This document shows positions 39,001-51,000 of a stretch of DNA of 64,000 nucleotides, piece after piece (the stretch's first letter is position 1; each line of letters opens with the position of its first letter). The stretch is from NCBI GenBank assembly GCA_000149265.1, contig CH003201.1, positions 24,150-88,149 of the forward strand, read 5' to 3'. Below the pieces are notes generated by a model that did not search any database, was not told the origin of the DNA, and was given only the letters and a program-made list of their open reading frames with translations. The translations under genes were made by a program, and so were the position numbers. The stretch is from Ciona savignyi (lineage: Eukaryota; Chordata; Ascidiacea; Phlebobranchia; Cionidae).

Positions 39001-42000
39001 TAAAAACCGCTTCAGTACAAAGCAGGGTAAAGTCTGGGGAATTCTTTGTGATTAGATCACATTGCTGACCACTTCAGCTTGAGGAAGCGGAGTGTTGTGT
39101 CAACTTTACGCTTGTCTGCGACTTTTGGAACTCACTAGATGCCTCGAAGTAACACAAGTTTTGTCTCCTGATCCCGGGCCATGTTTTACTCAACAGAAAA
39201 TTGTTTCGTAAATAGATTTTACCCCGAGGGTAGACCGACGCACAGGTAAAAGCAAAATGGGTATTTGATACGGTAATCAGCGCTCTACGGAGGCCAGTTG
39301 CTTCTCATTACCACAGCAATTTCCGACTTGGTGCGTTATTCCGCGTCCAATTCGCGCCCAATTGCCTTGTTATCACAGCGCCGGATGCTAAGTCGCGCGT
39401 TCGACCGGTAATAGCGGCGTTTAAGCCGGCCTTGACTCACGAAAGCGGTCGGGGTCGCCGAAAAGATGTCAAAGGTGCTGACCCAAGCTAATTTCTTGCT
39501 CAAAATTTCAGCATCTGTAAAAGAATATATTTCCCCTGTTAAAGGATTGAATTGAAATTTGAGATAAAAAATCAAAGAAAATCGTTAAAAATGGAAAAAC
39601 AAGATTTGTGCCAGCTCATAACCTTTTTTTACTTCAAAGGTTGCGTTCAGACTTCGTTAGCATTTACAGAATGTTTTCTATCAAACATAATTCAATCATT
39701 TAAGTTGCTTTTCTAACATGCTTTGATCTTTTATCTTTCAACATGTTTCATGTTTTATTTTCCGACATAATTATTGACCGTAAACGAGATTGTATTAGCT
39801 CTGTTTGCAATAGCCGTTGTGGTCTCCATTCCAAGCCAATTACACCGCAATTACCGCAATTTTCTGGTACCAGATAAAACATATCTCAAAATTTGTTTTG
39901 TTTTGAAGCCAAAACACAATTAACCACAAATGCAATTACATTTAAAAAGCAAACCACACAAATAAAATAAGTTAAAAAAATCATAATGATATGTTTCGGA
40001 ATGCAAACTGTCTGTGCCAACCAGGTTTATGCGTTTTTCTATATTTCACATCACCATATACAATGCCGCAAAGACGGGGTAATTTCGTTTAGAGCGAATT
40101 ACCCTCGCAAGATATGCCCAAACATAGAGTTGGTGTATCGACACACGCATGAGTAGCTTGCGAGCTGTTGGCCAAAGCTTACATTCCCGCAGAAACCGCA
40201 TAAGTCGAAACCAGCATGACCAGGCTTGGACACGCTTCAGTCAGAGACGCATTTTAATCTTTGCTGTCGGTGGATTTTATTTCAACGAGCCAATAGCTCT
40301 GCACCGCCGTTAGTGGTCGAATGCATTTTTCGAATTTAAAACTTTGATTGCCAAATTTTATTAAAATAATATAATAAAATAACTTCTCAAATTTGTTCAG
40401 TTAAAATGTCAATTGGTTCTCTATTAACAAATCTTGCAATTGCATATTTATAAGTAACACGGTTATGACTTACACAAATGCAACAAATCAAGTGTGACAT
40501 CAGAAAAAGTCAATCGTTTCAAATCAGCAGCTATTTTTTAACATTCTAAAAGCTAGATTTGGTTACCAGCTATTCTTAATCAAGTATAATCTGTTTTCCT
40601 ATCATTGTTCACGTTACATATAAGAATTTTACACTGGCAAGATAATATCAAAAATAAGATGTTTTCAAAACGCAAAGTAATAAGAGCCAGGCAGAAATTT
40701 CTAGCCCGCTTAGACCCGCAAATTAAACTCCAAGCGCCCTTTGTTTTTAGTATGATGACGTTTTACCAAATCTAAATAAAGAATCCATCATATACTGGCG
40801 TTTCTTTGAAAGTTTTATCAGATAATCCTTTGCGTTTTATGATCTTCTTATATCCAGCCACTTCACACGTTGTTTTTCTTTTATGTTTATCCACGTGTTT
40901 TAACTACTAACCCCAGTTTTGGCCTTGTATTTTCCGTTGGTTTTATGTTTTGATCGTCGGGTAATCTCCAAATGCCAGGTTAAAACTGCTGGATTACTTG
41001 GTAAGCCTGGCCCGGTTGCGTTTGCAGTTGCATTTCATTCAAGTCTTTTTATCAACGCTTCGTTCGGCTCGTATGGCGGTTTTATCGTCGCTTAATACTC
41101 CCAGGGGTTTCTTACGTCATTTTCTAAGCCCTTAATGAACTGTTATCAGGGGTATGGTCATTTTAGACACAACTAGCAACTCCGCTAGCAGTCAAAACGT
41201 TAATCCTCGCCGATTCACAGTCGCACCAAGTTATGTGTGGACTTGAAGATTCCGTACAATCACGGACGTAGTACAACAAGCATGCGGTTGGTAATCCACA
41301 TGGCGACGACGCGAGAGTGATCGCTCTATATTTAGCAAACTACACGTCACCGCTATCTCGCCTTTGTTGTAAAAGTATTCGTCCGGATAACGTTATTTTT
41401 TTAACAAGTAGCGCTGCGTGCCAATGTCCAGTTAGTCAGTTTTCAAATGGCTGGTTCGGAAACTAAGGTTCAAATTTGTCGCTTGTCAATCAACGCCACG
41501 TTGCCTGGAATCGCAATAATACACACAGTGACGATATAAACCGGGATAACATTTTTCCCAGCAGTGTGTGAGTTCGCGTTCCGCATCACTGGTCCTTAGG
41601 TCACGTGACAATTGGTCAGCAGACGATACTCGTCTATGGTATTTGCATTTCGACAATGGAACCCAAAAACCGCAAAGAATGGTTTCCCTTGGAAAATGAC
41701 ACTGAAAAAACACACACACAAACCGACCATAACTAGAATACCACCTTGGCGGAAAACACAAAAACAGAATAATATTTTAGACGTTTCCCTACCTAACTTA
41801 ATTTTATATTATTAAGTATTGGTTCAATATTGAATTAAGTATGGTTTTGGATTCGTTTTTTTAATGATTAATATACGGTATATGTACTTAATTGCAATAT
41901 TTTTCTCGAGAACTATTTTTCTATAGAAACGTTAATTTAAATAAACAACTGAATAACTCTTGCAAATTGAACAGTTTAAACACGAATTTTGGTAAATTTG

Positions 42001-45000
42001 TTTGGGTTTAGTAGTTTTACCGATAGTTCTAGTAGCTCAGGTAATTAATAGTTAGAAAGATTTTTATTACCATAACTACCAAGTAAAAATAAACCAAAGT
42101 AAAATTTGGAATAGGGTATTTTGATACGAAACAAAGGAAATTATGACGTAAACAAATGGAACAACATAAATTAATAAGTACAGATGACTGGTATTTCTTA
42201 GGAAAGATAAAATCGTTTTGATACGGAACAAGCAAAATTGTGACATTATGTCTAGCACGCCAATCTAGCACCGGATAACGGCTACCTCTCTGTCACGTTT
42301 ACAAAAAATACCAGTCATCTTTCCGATTGCCACCTCAGTAGGTTCTATTCACCACCATTCACCATGCACTTTGTGACGTAACACTGGCGATTGGCCATGA
42401 ATGTTACGCAATAAGGATGGTTGAACATGAATAGAAGCATGTGGCAGTGAGATAAATAGTCCTTTGGGTTGCTTATCTATATAAACAAAGCTAACATATT
42501 GTACATTGTGATTGGACACCTGCTTTTATAAACGAGTTTAGCCATTTCGTGTTATCGTTTAATAATATGTTCACAAAAAAAACACAAATCAAGTTAAATC
42601 TTTTTGTATTATAGTTTTCTTGTTTAATAACATGAAAACATAAAATACAAAATACAGGAAGGGGTAATGGTAGCCTACTGAATGATCACTAATGGGTTAA
42701 AACCGGTATACAACCGGCAGTACAATCTACGCATGAAGCTATACACGAGTTAACTTTCATTTAAAGTAACACGCGCCCGTAATAAATTATATCCGCCCCT
42801 TTTCGATTGAAATAAAGTAGTTTCTTTTCCGGGCGAGTTATGACAAGGACCCTCAATCGATTTGCCCGCCGGCTTTTGAGTCCGCTTAGGCGGCGGATCA
42901 AAGTCATTTTTCCGATATATTTTACACTAGGAATATTGGAGTGCGTATCACAAGAGCACTCTAAATTTTGAACATTACCGCCTTTGTGTATTCGGCGAAC
43001 CACTTACTAACTTACGACATAGTTTAATTAAAACACATACTGAGAGCAGACAGACTATCAGCCGATACTACGCCAATGATGCCACAATGTAAACCTAAAA
43101 ACATTACCTTAAGAGTGCAATACTAACATATTGAGTTCTTTTTTAAACCTACATTTATCAAATTTCCAGGACAAAATTACGTTTGGACACTAAAATTACT
43201 AAACAATTTAAAAATGAAAAATTAATAAATGGAACCTAAAAAAACGGGCTAAGACAGGTTTAATGTTAGAAACACGTTCTTATTTCATAACTCCGTCGTT
43301 AGTTTTCTTAAAGTTTCTTTTTTAAATAAAATTTACTCAAGTTTTTATTTTCCTTTTTTTATTAATTTAGGAATTAAACTCATTGTAATACTATAATTTT
43401 CTCATAATATGTTAAAACGTTTTACATAATTTTAATTAACGCTTTATCATGCTAACCAGGTGACAACGAACTCACGGGGCAGAATTTCCGCTTCAATTGG
43501 GCCTTCATATCGCTCGCTAGTTCCACCTACCGGATAAGCGAAACGGAGAAAATATTGGGAAGTGACGCTGAAAAGAAGGGGCTACCTTGGTGAAACGTCA
43601 TTTGTGGGTAAGTAGTATTTTAAGGCAGTAACCTACATTTTATAATGTGAGCGTGTTCGTTTTTTTTATTTATTTTTCAATATTTACCATGTTTATGTAC
43701 ATAGTGTCACTTATTGCTACAAACCAACAAGAAGTGGTCAAAACTGGCACTACTACACAATTAATTCGCGTGGTTACTTCGTACCTTCCGGTATGCGAAT
43801 ACGCGCTGAAGTACGTACCAGCAAACAATCACATACCACCGTCGCCTTCTCATCAAATGTAGAAGTCCTTCGTTGTATTTAGTTATCGTTAAATCCAATA
43901 CGTTTAACCTCGCGCAACCGGAATTACTGTATGCGTAGTGACCACTTGAGACAGTCCATCAGCAGTCCTTGATGATATCTTTCAGACGTCTAGTTTGATG
44001 TAGCATCTAATCGTCCTGATAGAGTGGTTGTATTTTCCCTATTTAATAAAGAATTTCCGAAATTGTTTATTATTAGTTAGCGTTTTAAAAGTATTTATTT
44101 TATCAAGCAGAATCTTAATTAAGGGACTCTACAAAAATTGATATCTTAAGTATATTGCTGTGATAGATCCGCAATCAGTAACCATTACTGCGGATGGTAA
44201 CTGATGTAAAATAAAATGCATATACCACATATCAATAACTTTTACGTTAACAACCCGTTTCCTGATTTTTTACTATTTTAATCCATAAAAACTCTTGAGT
44301 TCTTTAAGTATGGGGTGAACCGATCAATCATATAATTTAATATTCTTCACATCGATTTGAAATCTATAATCACAACTTGATCTATAATAGTTGTTCAGTC
44401 ATTTTAAATCCATTCATCTGAATATATGTAATTTTACCGTACTAGGAATTAAACCTACGATTATTGGGTATGGCATGAGATCAGTATTAGGATAGGGTAT
44501 TGTCTACTCTTCCCTGAGAGTAAGGTACAACGACATATGGGTAATAGTAATGTATTCACCGTTCGATTACCATGTTTGTTTTATTAGTATTCAATGTTTC
44601 ACATGAAAATGTTTTTGATCAATCCATTTGAAATTACTTGATCAAGGAAATCTTCGTTAAGTGCCTTAACCAAGGACACAACATCATAGAATGTGGTCAG
44701 ATTAGGATCCAAACATGCACCTGCCTGACTGTGTTCGTGGGTCTGCCGCAATTATTTATTGAGATGATATACCAGGTCGCTCTGTTTTCTCTATTTTTTA
44801 AATAAGAAAACAGGTTATCAGAGATTAGGCTTCAAACAGTAAATACTTTATGAATATTTACAAAAAGTCTTCTTTTGGAATTAGTTGTATGCGTTAACTT
44901 ATATCTCATAGTTTTTAAAAACGACTCCATTTCTGTGCTCTAATTTTACAATGCTTTGACTCAGGTATCTCCACACGAGATGGAACTGCGAAAACCGGCG

Positions 45001-48000
45001 AAGACTTCCGAAAAACTTCGGCCAGTCAAGTACAGTTCAACCCCGGCCAGAACACCGCCAACTGGAAAATGAAGATTCTACAGGTGCGTTTGTTTATTTT
45101 TGAACCTAATCTCGTCATGACGTCATGAATAAATAATCAAGTTATCTGAGTTCGAGACTCAAAGTTCAAGGATCCTGAGATTAATCTTGTTTAACTTTTG
45201 TTTTCTTACGGGTCAATATTTTCATTTCCGTCCCCTCTTATCTGAAACTGTCACCATCCATCGATATCTTATTCTCACGCCTATTCAGGACGAGAAATAC
45301 GAGGAGTCAGAGCATTTCTACATCGAGTTGAGTGAACCAGTAATGGCGATTCTGGAGAACCCAAGCAACGCGACTGTCACTATTACAGACGCTGAAGACG
45401 GTGAATATAATATTCTAGTTCACTTTGTAGTAATTTGCCCGGTTCGTATATTGGTAAGAGTGTTGATCTTTACCGAAATTGTAATAAATTGAATTAAAAC
45501 CCTTTGGTTAAATTAATTCAAAACGTGTACTATTAAGAAGTATAAAGGGGTTAAAGTAATAAACAGTACAAATTATATTATCACGCCGAAAGGTTGTAGA
45601 ACTGAAAGTAATCCCTAGCTAGTCAGGAGCACTTGGCCGACACCGCCTGAACCCAACTAAGTAGATATTCCTGAAATAAATAATTTTAAGGAATTTAACA
45701 CAATCACCGAATGTTCATTACAAAGATGATTTGTTTCGTCATGTTCAAACCATGTATACATACCACATCGGATATAATGTATAATGACAACTCACATTCA
45801 ACAGAGTCAACGGTCTTCATCCCACAAGCAAAATACACGGTCGTTGAAGACATTGGTGAACTGCTGGTTCCCTTGCATAGATCTGGTGATGCCACGAACG
45901 AATTCATGGTCATATGCTACACAGAGCCTGGTAAGTCGTCTATGTAGCGACATTGTGTGTAGAATTTACCAGAATCATTTCCGAGACATTAAAGTAAAAC
46001 AGTTAACATTAAAACTATGACATTAAATATACAATGAATCTTTAATTGTAAAGTTTTAATATGTGTTTAAAAAATATATTGGCACAAATAATAAAATGCC
46101 AAACTTACGAGAATCGATAATAGTTCGCAGACCTTAGGGTAAATGTTATTGAATCTACATTTGCAAGTTTCCACTGTGAATTTAGAAAATTCAAAACTGA
46201 TTTTTGCGCAGATAAAAAACGAAATTATGTCACAAACACGATTTGGTGATCTTTGACCGAAATCCCTTTTGGTACTGTCGAAAACACTTTTACTTTTGAC
46301 GATCGTTATGACCTAAACGAATGGCATCTTTGTCTTAATCTAGTAGTATTTAAATTCATGTATGGATCATCCCCACACATATACAGACGCCACGTTTAAG
46401 CCTTAAACTCTTAACATCAGTTTCTTCGCAATACTCTTGTTTAAGTCTGGTATTCCGGGACATGTGAACAAAAATTTCCCCAAAAAATTTTGGTTAATCC
46501 TCCTATAAAGGCACAATTACTTTTATCGGTTTCATTTAACCCCAAATCATTTTACAATTGATTTTTAGACTTTTTTGCAAGCGCTTAAACCGTATTAAAA
46601 ATTTTAAACCTACGAGCTTTCAAATAAATAAACAATGGACAACTTATCCAGTTAGTTTGAGATTATCTCTAAACAGTATTAACTTGCTCATAGGTTAAGC
46701 ATATTAATTATATTAGTGGATAACTGATTGAGAGGCCTCAACCAAATATTTATAACTTAAATGATCTTCTAGTCTTGTCCAATCGTGATTTCCTTTTCTA
46801 TAAACGGCTTATTACTTGCTGTGGTTCCAACTTGTAAAAGCGTTTTATGACTTTGAAGTTACACATCCCATGTTAGCACAGTTTGTTGATTACCGGAATC
46901 AAAGACGGAGAGTTCTGGCATCGATCCACAGCTCAACTGTTATGTATTCCCCGGAGAAAATCGGCTTAAATGGCTCGAATATGATATAATGTCAGAGTCC
47001 AACTTAAATGTTATTTTCAATCATTCTTTGAAATGCTAATAATAAAGGATTAGCCGGGCGGAATAGCTTTTGCGGTAGTGTGTTGATCGGACAACCGGAA
47101 GGTGGAAAGATCGAAACGGCACCAACGTAGATAGTAGAAAAAGAATATTAATGTTTAGAAGTACCGGTATAGGACCGTTTGGCTGAAAATAAAATTTGCT
47201 AAATAAACATCTTTGGTTCCTTATTCAAATAGAATTTTTAGGGACATTGTTGCAATTAAACTTCCCTTTACATTCCATTGGTTTGGAACAATGCCTAATT
47301 GACTCGCCCAAGAACACACGCAAACGGCAGGTGGTGGGATTAGAACCCGCAAACTTCCTGTAGCCTCTCATGCGTCCTTCCGTACTTTCTAACGCACTAC
47401 CACGGCGGTAAAAATTAAAGCTCCGGAAATTACAATGCGGTTCCATGATTTTTACAGCCTCCCTGTAAAATTTCAAATTTCGTGGCGTCAATTTACTCCC
47501 AGTATTTATTGACACGATACCAGGACGCAAAACTGCACCTGGTTTAATGATCTAATCTTCGTTGCTAAAATTGCCGGTTTTGTAAAACGCTGCGGTCGTG
47601 TTATGCTATGAGTAAGAAAGAAAGCATGGAGATCGTATAAACACACGAATAAAGGGGAAACTTATCACGTGTCTATCTTGCGACGCTAATTGGTCGGATC
47701 AAAGGTGAGATATATGCCTGCTTAAAATTTAGGAAACCAGCAGCGGATTCTTATGACTCATGTCGTTGCTGTTTATTTCGGCATTCAATACCCGTCAATA
47801 CAACGCTTGAGGCCATACAACCATGCAAGGAGAATCATCATAACTATATCCGATTCCGTTGTAACAGATTACGTCTTAGGTTAAGCTTTTAGCTGGTGGA
47901 CATTTTTTGAATTTTAAATCGTTACGTCACAATACAACTTTTGTATTTGTCGTGGGTTATTTGTAGTCTTTATCATACCAGCGCTTCAAAACAAAATAAT

Positions 48001-51000
48001 TTTAAACTTTGAAAATAACAAGTTAAGTGTGTAAATTGCGGTAACGGTGTAAGTTGCGGTCTAACCTTAACACTTCAATTATAAAAACTGTTTGATCCTT
48101 GTTATGGAAAACATTCAAATGCGCATTGGTTCAAAGTAAACAGACAATAATCAACAAAGAAAAGACTGCACATTAAAATAAGTAAAAGTAACTTTAAACC
48201 CGACCTTACTGCAAAAAACAAAATGCTCGTTTTTGTACATTTTGTAAAGTTAATACTGGGCCAGAAAAATCTAGTGCGTGAGAATCAAACTCACGACTTA
48301 AGATTAACTCCTCTATGTGGGTTTTATCGCAACATTTTATAATTGTCCCAGATCAATAGAGTAAATAATCTCTAATGTATAGTTTTGCAATTTTTTTTCG
48401 CTTAAAAAATAGCTATTTTTAATGCCGTTCTTAATGCAATTATAGAGTAAACCATTTAAAAAAATACTACTTTGAAAGTAATAAAAAGTTTAAATGTGAA
48501 AATTGCATTGCTGACTGTATGCATTGCGTATATAACAGCATTTATAATAGCTCCGAAATAACAACATTATATTCAACAGACACAGCGGCTGGTACCACTC
48601 CAACCAAAGTTCAATCTTACTCCGACTACATCAGTCGACCAGAGGACCACAACAGCCTTATCACGTAAGTTCTTTAGTATGATCGTGTTTTTGGTGCAGG
48701 AGGTTCTTATATTTAAGCGTATCTTAACGCGGCTCATAGTCATATTACCTCGTGCCTATTGTCAAATTATCGTGACTTTTTTATTGTTAAATGTTTCTAT
48801 TTTTTATTATCGTGTTTGGTTTCGGCCGACTGAGGCAATGACACGACAAAACAAAAGTGTCTAGGTCGGGGATCGACCCACCACCTATTCCATGCCTGTG
48901 TGATCCTGACCGTCGAACGTAACCACGAAACTATGTTCGATAGTGGTTAGAGCAAGAAATTAAAGCAATTAAAAAACACACGGACGATACCATTAAATGA
49001 TTATAAAAAGATTAATCATTGTTAAAGATTAATCATTGTTTTTATAATCATTGTTTTTATAATCATTGTTAAACCCAAAAAAATTCACAGTAAATTGTGG
49101 GCAGCTGTTGGATAACACGATAAAAAGGAAGGAGAACAAAATAAATGTCGTATATTGTTGCAGATTCGAGCGCGGGGAAACAGAAAAGTTCTGTCGAGTT
49201 GTCATTATCGACGATTCGCTGTATGAAGAAGACGAGGCGTTCAAAGTAAAGCTTGTGTCGCCTATGGGAGGAAGGCTAGGAAACTTCTCAACTACCGAAG
49301 TCGTCATTTCCGCTGATGTTAACGACGGTAAGATTAATGCGGAAAGGGAAACGATCGTGTGACCGAATGGTTACCGCGACCGATACATATACAGACTAAC
49401 ATACAAAATGGTCTTGCTAACAAACTAATCCTTGGTTCAGAACTAAGCCAAAAAAGGGAGGAAAACGGTTGTGCGGTTCATTGGTTAAAGCAACCGGCTC
49501 ATACCGAGCTATATATAAAAAACGTTCACATAATGGGTTCGAAACTTTCCTCGGTAAAAAGGTAAAATAAGAGTGTGAAAAAAAACTGTCTTGAGAATAG
49601 TCTATCGTCAGTACGAAACACTCCCTGGTATGAAGCCCTGAATGATAAAAACGGTTATGTGGTCGAATGGGTAACGCAACCGACTCTTATCCCGATTAAA
49701 ACCGGCTTTTAGTGACTAGTCCATCAAATCTTTGCCCGTTAGAATGTTGAATTACCTTTATGAATGTTGAATAACCTTTATAAAAAAGCGGATGGCAATC
49801 CATCTTATACGTCTAAGGGTTTTAGATTTATGCCCGAAAAACAGAACTTTAGTTGTTCTATTTTTACTCGACATTCAAATTTACCTAAGCTATAAAATCG
49901 AGTTAAGTTTAGCAAATACTATACGGTGTCTGGCCCATCCCGAATAAAAATATTTGGCTGAAAAATTACGTCACTTTTTGGTCACTTACCCTGTGTATCT
50001 AGGATTCAATCCCTTGTACTGGTTTTATTATTATCCCAAATCAAACGGCTGCAAATCCTAAAACCAACAACGGGTTTATCCCTGTGCTTAACCGTGACGT
50101 CAATCGTCAAGTCGACGCCGACTCAGCACGAGTGACAATGACGGCCCGACGATCAAGATTTCCCCGCGGTTGCTCCGAATTATCCCCGATCTCTTCCACT
50201 CATTCGCAATGCAGACCGCCGTCAAACAGGCGTCAACCCAGCATGACGATTTGTGTGTTGATTTTATCGACGTTGATGTATCCTTTCCGCTATTTTTACG
50301 CCAAGATAAGCGCTCTAGTCAAACATTTTAAAACGAGCAAAACTATGTTAATAATCCAAACGTATTTATCAAAGATAAAAAGGAACATTCGAAAATCCAC
50401 TTTTCAAACTTACATTCCTTACGAAATCTTTCCGAAAACACTTAAATCCTATGAGCTGTAGTAAACGCCATTCCATCTTTGCCAAATCAGTCATTGATTT
50501 TAATTTGAAATGCAAGTTTAAGTAACTCCGTTTAAGTGTTCCGTTTATCCAATTAGCTTCGCCTGGATTCGAACGAATGACGGTTCATTGGTAAATTTTT
50601 GTTACAGTTGATGTGCGTGTGGCCGAATGGCTAACGCAACCGACACGTACTAGTGACGAGATCATCATGGGTTCGAAAATTGGCCCTTAACATTTTTTAC
50701 CGAGTTAAGTTTCGAACACATGATGTGCTCGTCACTTGGACCGTCTTTGTATGGAAGTCGGTATAGAATCGTAGGAGTTTCGGACTCGGGAAAACAAAGG
50801 GCGTCGGCGTACGTCGGATGCGACTGCTGTAATATTTTTTAGTTTAGACTGCTTTAACCAGTACGATCCGACAACCGTTTTCATATATCTGCGCTACGAC
50901 ACTGAATAATATCCGATATGAATAATTAGCATAAAACAAAAATATCACTTTACCCCAAAACCTTTTTTCGTTTTTATTTACCGAGCCAAGTTTCGAACCA

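Larger units (their letters stand above)
29887..43459. other. Intron 16 (13.6 kb), longest intron of the window
   Basis: It lies between the last two exons of CSPG repeat 12, just before the Calx-beta region. I scanned both strands and recognise no exon, tRNA, snRNA or transposase. It holds SINE family A copies at 32020-32126, 32472-32576 and 37995-38084, a partial one near 34606-34640, a 40-bp direct repeat (33860-33895 and 33928-33968), degenerate tandem repeats at 37000-37215 and 38690-38885, a TGACGTCA at 35994, a 9-bp hairpin (cttgcttttaaaaaagcaag, about 30611-30631), and an inverted repeat at 42181-42326. The longest open frames (33330-33524, 36346-36591, 41486-41761, all minus) look like chance. 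Confidence 0.6.
45931..48579. other. Intron 20
   Basis: Contains the second exact spliced-leader match (47220-47235, minus), a minus-oriented tRNA-derived SINE of family B type (47294-47408), and another tRNA-like stretch at 47041-47110 (cggtagtgtg, gatcgaaac). The minus-strand frame at 47225-47530 spans the SINE and is not a gene. Confidence 0.6.

Noticed and set aside
47225..47530. Minus-strand 101-codon open frame in intron 20
   Set aside because: It runs through a tRNA-derived SINE and stops within the spliced-leader match; no domain is recognisable.
50084..50461. Possible extra exon between exons 22 and 23
   Set aside because: Exons 22 and 23 join exactly at a Calx-beta boundary; the frame has no similarity to the family and no need to exist.
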